Shown piece by piece: positions 1 to 8,005 of a stretch of DNA of 21,917 nucleotides (position 1 is its first letter; each line of letters starts with the position of its first letter). The notes under the pieces are model-generated. The model was not told the DNA's origin, did not search any database, and saw only the letters and a list, made by a program, of their open reading frames with translations. The position numbers and the translations under genes were made by a program. The stretch spans positions 1-21,917 of the forward strand of contig JADGCD010000007.1 in the NCBI GenBank assembly GCA_015229165.1, given 5' to 3'. This stretch comes from Nitrospinota bacterium (lineage in GTDB: Bacteria; Nitrospinota_A; UBA7883; JADGGD01).

Positions 1-652
1 GAAACTCCTGCGCCAACGCGCCGTGGGCGATGATCAGGTAGCCGGTCTGCCGGTCCGCGCCAAACCATTTGCCGCCGGTCAACGCCAGAAGCGCAAACAC
101 CGACGTGGCCGCGTCGGCGACCACATGCAGATAGGCGGAGCGCAAATTGAGGTCGTGATGGTGGAAATGACCGTGCGGGTCGTCGTGACGGGAATGGCCC
201 CCTGACAGAAGCCACGCGCAGGCGAGGTTGACCGCCAACCCGGCGGCGGCGATGACGATGGCCTGGTCGTACCGGATGGGGGCGGGGGCGATCAGCCGCT
301 CGACCGAATGGTACAACATCAGAGCGGCGATACAGGTCAGGAAAAGGGCGCTGGTATAGCCTGCCAACACCTCGATCTTCCAGGCGCCAAACGAGAATCG
401 TTCGTCGTGCGCATAGCGTCGGGCGAAGCTGTAGGCCGTCGCCGACAGGCCCAGAGCCAAGGCGTGCGAGCTCATATGCCACCCGTCAGCCAGCAGGGCC
501 ATCGAGTTGAAGGTCCAACCGCCGACGATCTCGACCGCCATCATGATAACGGTCAGGAGAACCGCTCGGCGGGTGTTCCGCTCGGCGGCCCGGTCTCCTT
601 CGTCAAATACGTGGGCGTGGCTCCGGTCGGCGTCGGGAGAGGACGTTCGCAT
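1..652 (-). CDS. dmeF: CDF-family divalent metal efflux transporter, DmeF-like (3' end cut by window)
   Basis: Inner-membrane cation diffusion facilitator, expected to export divalent metals (Co, Ni, possibly Zn or Fe) in exchange for protons. The 217 visible residues start at an ATG at 652, with a GGAG just upstream. Hydrophobic segments begin near residue 30. The second membrane helix carries ADGWHMSSH (55-63), whose Asp56 and His59 are metal ligands, and this wording is typical of the DmeF subgroup. A His-rich loop follows (HSRHDDPHGHFHHH, 153-166), then SAYLHVVAD (172-180) with the second HxxxD metal site. It is the last gene of the minus-strand cluster, 43 bases after rubredoxin. Oddity: the WxDP-type motif usual after the fifth helix is not evident in the last 20 visible residues. 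The C-terminus lies outside the window. CDF membership is secure; metal specificity is inferred from the subgroup signature only. Confidence 0.88.
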   Translation of the reverse strand, partial: MRTSSPDADRSHAHVFDEGDRAAERNTRRAVLLTVIMMAVEIVGGWTFNSMALLADGWHMSSHALALGLSATAYSFARRYAHDERFSFGAWKIEVLAGYTSALFLTCIAALMLYHSVERLIAPAPIRYDQAIVIAAAGLAVNLACAWLLSGGHSRHDDPHGHFHHHDLNLRSAYLHVVADAATSVFALLALTGGKWFGADRQTGYLIIAHGALAQEF

Positions 653-695
653 CGGCTCCGTCACGCTCCCTCTCCCTTCGCCGGTTCCCGTAAGA

Positions 696-860
696 TCAGT
701 CCTCGATTTTGGAGAACTGCGATTTTCCCACGCCGCACTCGGGGCAGACCCAATCGTCGGGAATCTCCTCGAACGCCGTACCGGGGGCGATGCCGCCGTC
801 GGGATCGCCCGCCGCCGGGTCGTAGACATAGCCGCAGATATCGCAGATGTATTTGTCCAT
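696..860 (-). CDS. Rubredoxin
   Basis: A 54-residue mononuclear-iron electron carrier, complete and of standard length. Two CxxC knuckles, CDIC (6-9) and CPEC (39-42), supply the four cysteine iron ligands. The usual aromatic core is present (YVYDP at 11-15, DDW at 35-37), as is the central Gly/Asp-rich turn. The start at 860 is preceded by AAAGGA at good spacing. The gene lies 44 bases after the small ferritin-like gene, in the same direction. Free-standing rubredoxins pass electrons to peroxide- or superoxide-reducing enzymes in anaerobes, and here the likely partner is the neighbouring diiron-type protein. It is too short to be found by long-ORF searches. Confidence 0.97.
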   Translation of the reverse strand: MDKYICDICGYVYDPAAGDPDGGIAPGTAFEEIPDDWVCPECGVGKSQFSKIED

Positions 861-904
861 TGTGTCGGTCCTTTCGTTTCTTCGGGTATGTTCGGGGTGG
901 CGTT

Positions 905-1138
905 TCAGATCGTCGCTTCCGCGAGCGCCCTTTCCAGATCGTTCAGGATTTTCTCCAGAACGTCCCGGTGGGAAAGCTCCTGCTTGGCGAGGAAGATGAA
1001 CATCTCGCGCGATGATTCGTCTTCATACCGCTCGGCCATTTCCATGTAATATTCGTACGCTTCAAGCTCCCGGGGTATGGCGATGATCAACGCTTCGATC
1101 TTCGCCTTGAGATCCTTGATGCGGTTTCTGTCGGGCAT
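905..1138 (-). CDS. Small two-helix ferritin-like/rubrerythrin-type protein
   Basis: A 77-residue, almost entirely helical protein. The first helix contains RELEAYEYYMEMAERYED (23-40), with glutamates at 26 and 29 placed like the ExxY part of a rubrerythrin helix. The second contains FIFLAKQELSHRDVLEKIL (47-65), with ExxH at 54-57, the diagnostic metal-binding motif of ferritin-like diiron proteins. A normal ferritin-like domain has two such helix pairs (about 140 residues). Only one is encoded here, so a complete diiron site would need dimerisation, as in encapsulated ferritins. I chose the ATG at 1138 because AAGGAG lies six bases upstream; an in-frame upstream extension to 1222 is low-complexity and overlaps the preceding gene. 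The rubredoxin gene follows directly. The ferritin-like fold is a motif-based call; peroxide reduction or iron handling is inference. Confidence 0.8.
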   Translation of the reverse strand: MPDRNRIKDLKAKIEALIIAIPRELEAYEYYMEMAERYEDESSREMFIFLAKQELSHRDVLEKILNDLERALAEATI

Positions 1139-1151
1139 GATCGCTCCTTGC

Positions 1152-1568
1152 TCAGATGAACTTGCTGCCAAGGTGGCCGAGGTAGGTGGCGCACCCGGTG
1201 GCGAGCCAGACGGCGCTGGCATAGGCGATCCCGATCCCCCCCCCCACCGCCACGGCCTCCGGATCGGCGACCCGCAGGGCGATGGCCCCCGCCGCCAAGA
1301 GGAAAAAGAGGACGCCGAAAATCAGCTTGTGGGTGAAGATCGCGGTCCGGCGTCCCTGAAAACGGGTCCGCCAGTCGTAACCGCCGGAGAGGTAGGTGAG
1401 AGGAATCGCCAGCGTCCCGAACAGCGCGCAATAGAATGCGGCCGCTTCCATCTCCCGGTCGCCGGTGACGAAATACATGACAAGGAGAACCGACGCCACC
1501 GGAAAGAGCCCGTTGGTGAAGTGGCTGCCGATATGATGCAGGTGGACAGGAAGTTTCTTGAGATTCAT
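1152..1568 (-). CDS. Small polytopic membrane protein, possibly DUF2231-like
   Basis: A 138-residue inner-membrane protein with about four hydrophobic helices (roughly 18-36, 45-61, 80-99 and 106-127). The N-terminus is rich in histidine (H9, H11, H12, H16), with further histidines at 80 and 132 near helix ends. This layout is reminiscent of the DUF2231 family and other small haem- or metal-associated membrane proteins, but I cannot confirm the family. It sits between the fibronectin-III gene and the ferritin-like gene, with only 13 bases to the latter, so it is almost certainly cotranscribed with the ferritin-like protein and rubredoxin. A redox role in the membrane is a guess from context. 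The stretch VAVGGGIGI is encoded over a run of ten G (C on the plus strand, 1236-1245), a possible slippage site. Confidence 0.72.
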   Translation of the reverse strand: MNLKKLPVHLHHIGSHFTNGLFPVASVLLVMYFVTGDREMEAAAFYCALFGTLAIPLTYLSGGYDWRTRFQGRRTAIFTHKLIFGVLFFLLAAGAIALRVADPEAVAVGGGIGIAYASAVWLATGCATYLGHLGSKFI

Positions 1569-1595
1569 GCCTGTCTTTGCCGCCGTGCGGCCCGG

Positions 1596-3464
1596 TTAGC
1601 GAAGATCGACGGTCAGCACGCCCGATCGCTCCCCTTCGATGCCATCGACATCGACGGCGGCGATCGCGTAGTCGTCCTTGTCTCCCCGCTTCATTCCCTT
1701 GATGATGAAGAAGGTCTCCTTGACCTCGGTCAGCTTTCTGAAGCCGAGGAAACTCTTCACATAGACGTTGTAATGATCGATATCGACTTCGGGGTTTCTC
1801 GCCCACTTGAGGTACACCTGGCCGGAGTTGGCGTCGTAGCTCAACCCGCCCACCTTGGCGGGGACGCTCTTGGTCGAGGCGGACACGGTCGGCGAATAGT
1901 CGGACTCTATGCCGTATTTGTCGATGGCCCGCACCTTGTACCAGCAGGTCACGCCGTCCTTGAGCCGGTCGTCAAGGAAATAGGGCTGTTCGGCGGTCGC
2001 CTGCCCCAGCTTGCCAAATTCCCCCCCGGCCGTGTCCGACTTGTATATTTCATAGTGGTGCAAGTCGACCTCCGGGTTTTTCCGCCAGGTCAGCGGAATT
2101 TGCCGGGGCCGGTTGCTGATAGCACGCACCTCTTCCGGCGCCAGCGGGGCAGCCTTGGTGGTGGCGGAGATAGCCGCAGAAAGATCGGATTTCGAACCGG
2201 CCCAGTTGTAGGCGGCGATCTTGTAGAAATAGACGGTGAAATCCTTCAGCGTCCCGTCGCCGAAGAGGTTCCCCTTGCCGTTGTCGAGGTACTCGGTTTT
2301 ATCCCGGTCCTTTATCTCGGCGATCTCCTGATACGGCCCCCCTTCCTCCATGCTCCGGTAGAGGTAGTAGCCCCGGACGTTTTCATCCGAATGCTTGCGC
2401 CAGCTCAGGGGAATCTGGCGCGGTTGCCATCCCCTCCCCTCCAGCCCGATGGGGGTGCGTGGGGGGGGGAGCGTCGTGGCGGACCGGGCGTCGCTATGGG
2501 AACCCTCATCCTGATACTTGCTGTAAGCCGCGACGGTGTACCAGTAGGTGGTCGCATCGTTGAGTTTGGGTGAGGTCTTGCTTCCGTCGGTACCGTAGTC
2601 CCAGAACTCGACCTCTTTGAGGTTCCGGATATCCTTCAGCAGCTCCCACTTGTCCGCCCGGTCACCGCGCCGGTAGACCCGGTAACCGGCCACCCCGGCC
2701 TGCGAATGTTCTTTCCAGGTCAGCTTGACCGCCCGAACATCCCCTTCGGCCTTGAACGACGCCGGAGGGGCGGGGGGCGCCATGGTGGCCCCCCGAACCG
2801 GCGCAGACTTGTCGGAGGCGACCCCAAAATTGTTGACGGTTTCGATGGTGTAGTAATAGACCGTCGAATCTTTCAGTTCGTTGCCGAAACCCTGCTCGTC
2901 GACGTAGGTCACTTCGGTGGCGTTGCGGATGGTCCCGATCTTTTCGTAGGGGCCCTTCTCGTGGAACGACCGGTACACGGTGTAGCCGGCGATTTCCGGC
3001 TGGGCGTCGTACTCCCACGAAATCTCGATCCGGCGGAAGGTGGGAGACACCGCCTTGAGCGCCTGCGGCGGCGCGACACGGGTTCGGACATAATCGCCCC
3101 GTTTGGGGGACTCTTTTCCCCCCTGCAATTTGACGTCGGAATGGGAATCGTTGGCCGCAAGGATGGTGGCCACGCAGACCTCGATCTGCTTGACCCGGAT
3201 GAACTCGCCGGTCTTGGGGTTGACGATCCGTTTCCCCTTCTGGACGACGACCAGGCGATCCCCTTTGTTCATCCCCTGTTTGAGCCCAAGATTGACGATA
3301 CCGGTTCCCTTTTTGAGATCGACATCGAGGAGGGTCCCTTCGAAATAGACCCCTTCCCGGTCGGTCTGCCCTTTCGGCGCCGCCGAAGCGGCGAGGGGGG
3401 CGAGAAGAAGAGCCGCGACGGCAATGGCCGCCACCCGAGGGAATCGCTTAAAGGCCTGTTTCAT
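1596..3464 (-). CDS. Exported protein with FlgT-C-like domain and five fibronectin type III repeats
   Basis: A 622-residue exported protein. Residues 1-29 form a signal peptide: basic start, hydrophobic stretch 11-27, small residues ending ASA. Residues 36-130 resemble the FlgT C-terminal/SH3-like fold (NLGLKQGMNKGDRLVVV at 58-74, then DPKTGE-type and RGDYV elements). Five fibronectin type III repeats follow, at about 131-228, 231-332, 335-437, 440-533 and 535-620. Each shows an SW/TW strand, a YxxYRS-like strand with 'GxYxxI', an acidic turn and a 'YYYxIxAxNxxG' strand, and most then have a 'ASxxS'-like end. No lipobox, catalytic motif or membrane anchor is visible, so it is probably a periplasmic or surface adhesion or scaffold protein. 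Repeats 2 and 3 are joined by a Pro-rich linker encoded over a run of nine identical bases (2461-2469). It lies downstream of leuS, 28 bases before the membrane-protein gene. Domain identity is solid; function is unknown. Confidence 0.85.
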   Translation of the reverse strand: MKQAFKRFPRVAAIAVAALLLAPLAASAAPKGQTDREGVYFEGTLLDVDLKKGTGIVNLGLKQGMNKGDRLVVVQKGKRIVNPKTGEFIRVKQIEVCVATILAANDSHSDVKLQGGKESPKRGDYVRTRVAPPQALKAVSPTFRRIEISWEYDAQPEIAGYTVYRSFHEKGPYEKIGTIRNATEVTYVDEQGFGNELKDSTVYYYTIETVNNFGVASDKSAPVRGATMAPPAPPASFKAEGDVRAVKLTWKEHSQAGVAGYRVYRRGDRADKWELLKDIRNLKEVEFWDYGTDGSKTSPKLNDATTYWYTVAAYSKYQDEGSHSDARSATTLPPPRTPIGLEGRGWQPRQIPLSWRKHSDENVRGYYLYRSMEEGGPYQEIAEIKDRDKTEYLDNGKGNLFGDGTLKDFTVYFYKIAAYNWAGSKSDLSAAISATTKAAPLAPEEVRAISNRPRQIPLTWRKNPEVDLHHYEIYKSDTAGGEFGKLGQATAEQPYFLDDRLKDGVTCWYKVRAIDKYGIESDYSPTVSASTKSVPAKVGGLSYDANSGQVYLKWARNPEVDIDHYNVYVKSFLGFRKLTEVKETFFIIKGMKRGDKDDYAIAAVDVDGIEGERSGVLTVDLR

Positions 3465-3496
3465 GTTATCCGCGCGCCGTTCGAATTAAGTTCGTT

Positions 3497-3525
3497 ATTG
3501 TCGCATGAATGGTACAGAGCCTCAA
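3497..3525 (-). promoter_or_regulatory. Candidate sigma-70 promoter of the fibronectin-III gene
   Basis: On the minus strand, TTGAGG (3520-3525) and GACAAT (3497-3502) are separated by 17 bases, 33 bases upstream of the ATG. The match is moderate (four of six at both hexamers). It lies in the 86-base gap after leuS and would let this cluster be expressed apart from leuS. Confidence 0.35.
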
Positions 3526-3550
3526 CGCCATTCGTAGCCGCTCAGGGGCG

Positions 3551-6058
<2,508 letters not shown>

Positions 6059-6092
6059 GGTTCCCGTCGGTTGATGCGTAGGTAAAGTGCGC

Positions 6093-6120
6093 ATTATACC
6101 CGATCCCCCACCACTGTAAG
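6093..6120 (-). promoter_or_regulatory. Probable leuS promoter
   Basis: A perfect TATAAT -10 box lies on the minus strand at 6093-6098. A weak -35 (TTACAG at 6114-6119 with a 15-base spacer, or CTTACA with 16) lies upstream. The predicted leader is about 25-30 bases to the leuS ATG at 6058. No leader peptide or T-box-like structure fits in this space. Confidence 0.6.
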
Positions 6121-6150
6121 GAGAAGAGGGGGAATCAATGTTCACGGTTT

Positions 6151-6166
6151 TGGCACAGGCCTTGCC
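6151..6166 (+). promoter_or_regulatory. Sigma-54 (RpoN) type -24/-12 promoter
   Basis: TGGCAC (6151-6156), five bases, then TTGC (6162-6165) matches the RpoN consensus TGGCAC-N5-TTGC, with the -24 GG and -12 GC exactly 12 bases apart. The predicted start of transcription is near 6177, 24 bases upstream of the GTG at 6201. A sigma-54 promoter requires an enhancer-binding activator; none is encoded in this window. Confidence 0.68.
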
Positions 6167-6168
6167 AT

Positions 6169-6191
6169 CCCATCGGGCATGAACCGATGGG
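6169..6191 (+). repeat. Perfect 8-bp inverted repeat over the transcription start / ribosome-binding region
   Basis: The arms CCCATCGG (6169-6176) and CCGATGGG (6184-6191) are perfect, with a seven-base spacer. The right arm overlaps the GGGAG ribosome-binding site (6189-6193) of the gene starting at 6201. The dyad also spans the predicted sigma-54 start site. It could be an operator, or in longer read-through transcripts a hairpin hiding the ribosome-binding site. Confidence 0.5.
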
Positions 6192-6200
6192 AGCCTCACC

Positions 6201-6599
6201 GTGAGTAGATTCTGCCGGATCGTGGCGATGGCGATGGCCATTTCTGCCGGAATGTCGCTGATGGCGCCCCGGATCGCCGAGGCGGCGTATGCCAAGGCGG
6301 TCCCTCCGACGCTGGTCGACCGAGGGGATGGGTTCGTCTATTTCACCGTCTATAACGGCTGGAGTCATCCGATCACCAACCTCTTCGGAAAAGTCTACGG
6401 ATACGGCCTTCGTGGCCTTCGGGGGGCGATGCTGATAAACAATCCCGATCAGGCCGGGATGAAGGTTTCCATCGGCCTGCACCGGCCCGGAACCTACGCG
6501 CTCTACCGTTTCAAAACGCCGGAAGGATGGACCGTTTTCCCCCGGTATGCCCTGACATTGGTGGAAGAGAACCTGTTTCACAAGAGGGATGACCGATGA
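6201..6599 (+). CDS. Exported protein of unknown function
   Basis: A 132-residue protein starting at a GTG preceded by GGGAG with seven-base spacing. Residues 1-28 form a signal peptide (hydrophobic run MAMAISAGMSLMA, small residues ending AEA), so it is probably periplasmic or secreted. The mature part is short and predicted to be beta-rich, with many Gly, Tyr and Phe residues (GFVYFTVYNGW, KVYGYGLRGL, GTYALYRF). No cysteine remains after the signal peptide, and no catalytic motif is recognised. Its stop codon overlaps the next start as ATGA, so the two proteins are translationally coupled and may act together. It is divergent from leuS and lies behind a sigma-54-type promoter, which suggests expression under a specific stimulus. 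I do not recognise a family. Confidence 0.72.
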   Translation: MSRFCRIVAMAMAISAGMSLMAPRIAEAAYAKAVPPTLVDRGDGFVYFTVYNGWSHPITNLFGKVYGYGLRGLRGAMLINNPDQAGMKVSIGLHRPGTYALYRFKTPEGWTVFPRYALTLVEENLFHKRDDR

Positions 6600-7252
6600 T
6601 GAAGATACTCCCCCTGCTCCTTGCCCTCCTCCTCCCCGCAACGGCGCAGGCCGCCGACAAGGAGGCCAAGCCCCCGATGCGGGAGAACCGGGTGGTCTAC
6701 GATCTCTACCGGACCGAGCAGAGCTATGAAGATTTCCGGCTCCATTTTCCCCAGTTCACCGGGGGAGAGCCGGTCTCGTGGGGCGAATTCAACGCCCCCA
6801 CCGCCACACCCGGCATCTGGGCGCCTGCGCCGCAGGAGGTTCATGTCCCCTCTCTTCCGTCAAAGCATATGAAAGTCCGGCTGGTTTCGACTGACGAGCG
6901 GTGCGACAGCGCTTCCCGGGCGCTTTTCCTGATCGACGCCGACGGGAAAGAGCGGCTCTACGCCTACGTCTACCACGCTTGCGACCGCTCCGGGTTGCTG
7001 ACCTCCGCCGGTATCCAGACCCAGTATCTCTACAAATATGGAATGTACGACGAGAAGATTTTCGACCGGGAGATGATCCTCTACCGGAATGTCCGTGATC
7101 GCTATCGTGTGGGGGTGGCGCCATGGAACTCCCCCGACGGCGCAGCCGGTGTGGCCATCACCGTCATCGACGACACCCTTTTTTCCTCGACCCTCACTTC
7201 GTGGAAAGTATTGATCAAACGGACCTACGAACAGGCGCAAGCGATGCTATAA
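6596..7252 (+). CDS. Exported protein of unknown function, coupled to the upstream gene
   Basis: A 218-residue protein with a clear signal peptide (KILPLLLALLLPATAQAA, cleavage near residue 19-20). The start overlaps the previous stop in an ATGA tetranucleotide; the second ATG at 6599 is an equally possible start. The mature region is hydrophilic and mixed alpha/beta, with many Tyr, Arg and Asp residues (YDLYRTEQSYEDF, QTQYLYKYGMYDEKIFDRE, YRNVRDRYRVGVAPW). Two cysteines (in DERCDSAS and YHACDRS) could form a disulphide in the periplasm. No known enzyme motif or lipobox is seen. It shares the sigma-54-type promoter with the gene upstream. Function unknown. Confidence 0.75.
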   Translation: MMKILPLLLALLLPATAQAADKEAKPPMRENRVVYDLYRTEQSYEDFRLHFPQFTGGEPVSWGEFNAPTATPGIWAPAPQEVHVPSLPSKHMKVRLVSTDERCDSASRALFLIDADGKERLYAYVYHACDRSGLLTSAGIQTQYLYKYGMYDEKIFDREMILYRNVRDRYRVGVAPWNSPDGAAGVAITVIDDTLFSSTLTSWKVLIKRTYEQAQAML

Positions 7253-7257
7253 GCGAC

Positions 7258-7286
7258 TTGAACATTGCGCAATAACTAATTGTAAT
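7258..7286 (+). promoter_or_regulatory. Candidate sigma-70 promoter of the 7383 gene
   Basis: TTGAAC (7258-7263), 17 bases, then TGTAAT (7281-7286): four of six and five of six matches with ideal spacing, in a locally AT-rich stretch. The predicted start is near 7293, giving a leader of about 90 bases. The leader contains the inverted repeat GCGAG-TT-CTCGC (7334-7345). The spacer includes the palindrome ATTGCGCAAT (7264-7273), a possible operator. Confidence 0.5.
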
Positions 7287-7382
7287 TGCGTCTTATGCAA
7301 TTTGCGCCATTCGTGCGTCAATATTCGCCTCACGCGAGTTCTCGCCTGTGCCGATATAGGAGGCAGGAGAACGAGAAAAGCC

Positions 7383-7709
7383 ATGAGCGCCTATCCCATC
7401 AAACCAATCGACACTTTCAGCCGGAGAAGTGACGCTACCCCCCTGACCCGCGCCGCGTACGAGGAGCTCAATAGCGTCAGCCGTCCCCGGGTGGCCCAAG
7501 AGCCGGCAAAGGTGGAGATCAGCTCCGCCGCCGGTCGCCAGTCGATGCTTGCAGCCCTCAAGCAGAAGTTCAACGTCGGCCCGGTGGCCGCCTCTCTGGT
7601 CGGGTCGCTGACTCCTTCCCCCTCCTCCGGCTTCTCGTCCGGGCTCTATGCCGGAGTGGGGCAGCTCTCCTCGTCGCAGGTCCATTCGCTTATCAACGGG
7701 TACGTCTGA
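7383..7709 (+). CDS. Small hypothetical protein
   Basis: A 108-residue protein with no signal peptide or membrane helix, so probably cytoplasmic. The N-terminal 45 residues look disordered and basic. A KVEISSAAGRQSMLAALKQK stretch (about 43-62) is reminiscent of small flagellum- or secretion-associated proteins, but the match is too weak to name a family. The C-terminus is rich in Ser, Gly and Leu (SGFSSGLYAGVGQL). I prefer the ATG at 7383; GGAGA at 7366-7370 is somewhat far upstream (12 bases). An in-frame TTG at 7302 would add 27 residues encoded by the promoter-proximal leader and is less likely. The gene has its own promoter and is followed by a GC-rich hairpin. Function unknown. Confidence 0.6.
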   Translation: MSAYPIKPIDTFSRRSDATPLTRAAYEELNSVSRPRVAQEPAKVEISSAAGRQSMLAALKQKFNVGPVAASLVGSLTPSPSSGFSSGLYAGVGQLSSSQVHSLINGYV

Positions 7710-7739
7710 ACCCCCTGCGCGGGGGTATTTCGCCCCCCG
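7710..7739 (+). terminator. Overlapping GC-rich hairpins after the 7383 gene (weak terminator or attenuator)
   Basis: ACCCCC-TGCGC-GGGGGT (7710-7726) forms a six-base-pair stem directly after the stop codon, followed by only ATTT. The right arm can instead pair with the next C run (7720-7725 with 7734-7739), so the two stems exclude each other. The U-tract is poor, so termination efficiency is uncertain. Confidence 0.4.
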
Positions 7740-7817
7740 GTAGTTGAAAGAGGTCTTCACCGGTCAAGACAGAGTCGGCGAAGACGCCGGACTGTTCTTG
7801 ATTGACGCCGCGAAGAG

Positions 7818-7835
7818 AGCAGGCGAAAGCCTGTT
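7818..7835 (+). other. Stem with GAAA tetraloop upstream of the thiC promoter
   Basis: AGCAGGC-GAAA-GCCTGTT forms a seven-base-pair stem (one G-U) closed by a GNRA tetraloop. It lies upstream of the proposed thiC promoter, so it would appear only in read-through transcripts. No function is assigned. The rest of 7740-7837 shows nothing recognisable. Confidence 0.3.
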
Positions 7836-7837
7836 CA

Positions 7838-7866
7838 TTGCATTCCCCCGCCTCATCATCTATCCT
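7838..7866 (+). promoter_or_regulatory. thiC: Candidate thiC promoter
   Basis: TTGCAT (7838-7843), a 17-base spacer, then TATCCT (7861-7866). The hexamers are moderate matches, but spacing is ideal, and the predicted start (near 7873) falls just before the riboswitch aptamer, as expected. Confidence 0.5.
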
Positions 7867-7875
7867 GAACGCTGA

Positions 7876-7957
7876 CCCCCGGGGCGCCGGAGAGCCATCT
7901 CTCCCGGCTGAGACGGACCCGTGGAACCTGATCCGGTTCGGACCGGCGGAGGGAGTG
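7876..7957 (+). ncRNA. TPP (thiamin pyrophosphate) riboswitch
   Basis: The conserved THI-box elements occur in order: GGGGCGCC (7881-7888), a variable P3 stem (CCGGAGAG pairing with CTCTCCCGG), GGCTGAGA (7906-7913), ACCCG then GAACCTGATC (7924-7933), a CCGG/CCGG stem, and GCGGAGGGA (7946-7954). These are the thiamin-pyrophosphate-binding residues of the aptamer. About 50 bases downstream, a palindrome (7984-7995, TCCATCGATGGA) overlaps the GGAGAG ribosome-binding site (7993-7998) of thiC. This suggests control by hiding the ribosome-binding site when TPP is bound. No intrinsic terminator with a U-tract is seen between aptamer and start. Confidence 0.95.
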
Positions 7958-8005
7958 GCGGTCGCGCATCCTCTCTTTCGTCGTCCATCGATGGAGAGCA
8001 TTTGC

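Noticed and set aside
1139..1222. Upstream in-frame extension of the ferritin-like gene
   Set aside because: Pro/Ala/Ser-rich and overlapping the preceding gene; a good ribosome-binding site precedes the ATG at 1138.
3507..3532. GAATGG...CCATTC inverted repeat after leuS as a terminator
   Set aside because: The arms are six bases with a long loop and no U-tract follows in either direction.
6059..6295. Upstream in-frame extension of leuS
   Set aside because: It covers the TATAAT promoter and the sigma-54 promoter region, and leucyl-tRNA synthetase homology begins at MAEYYDF.
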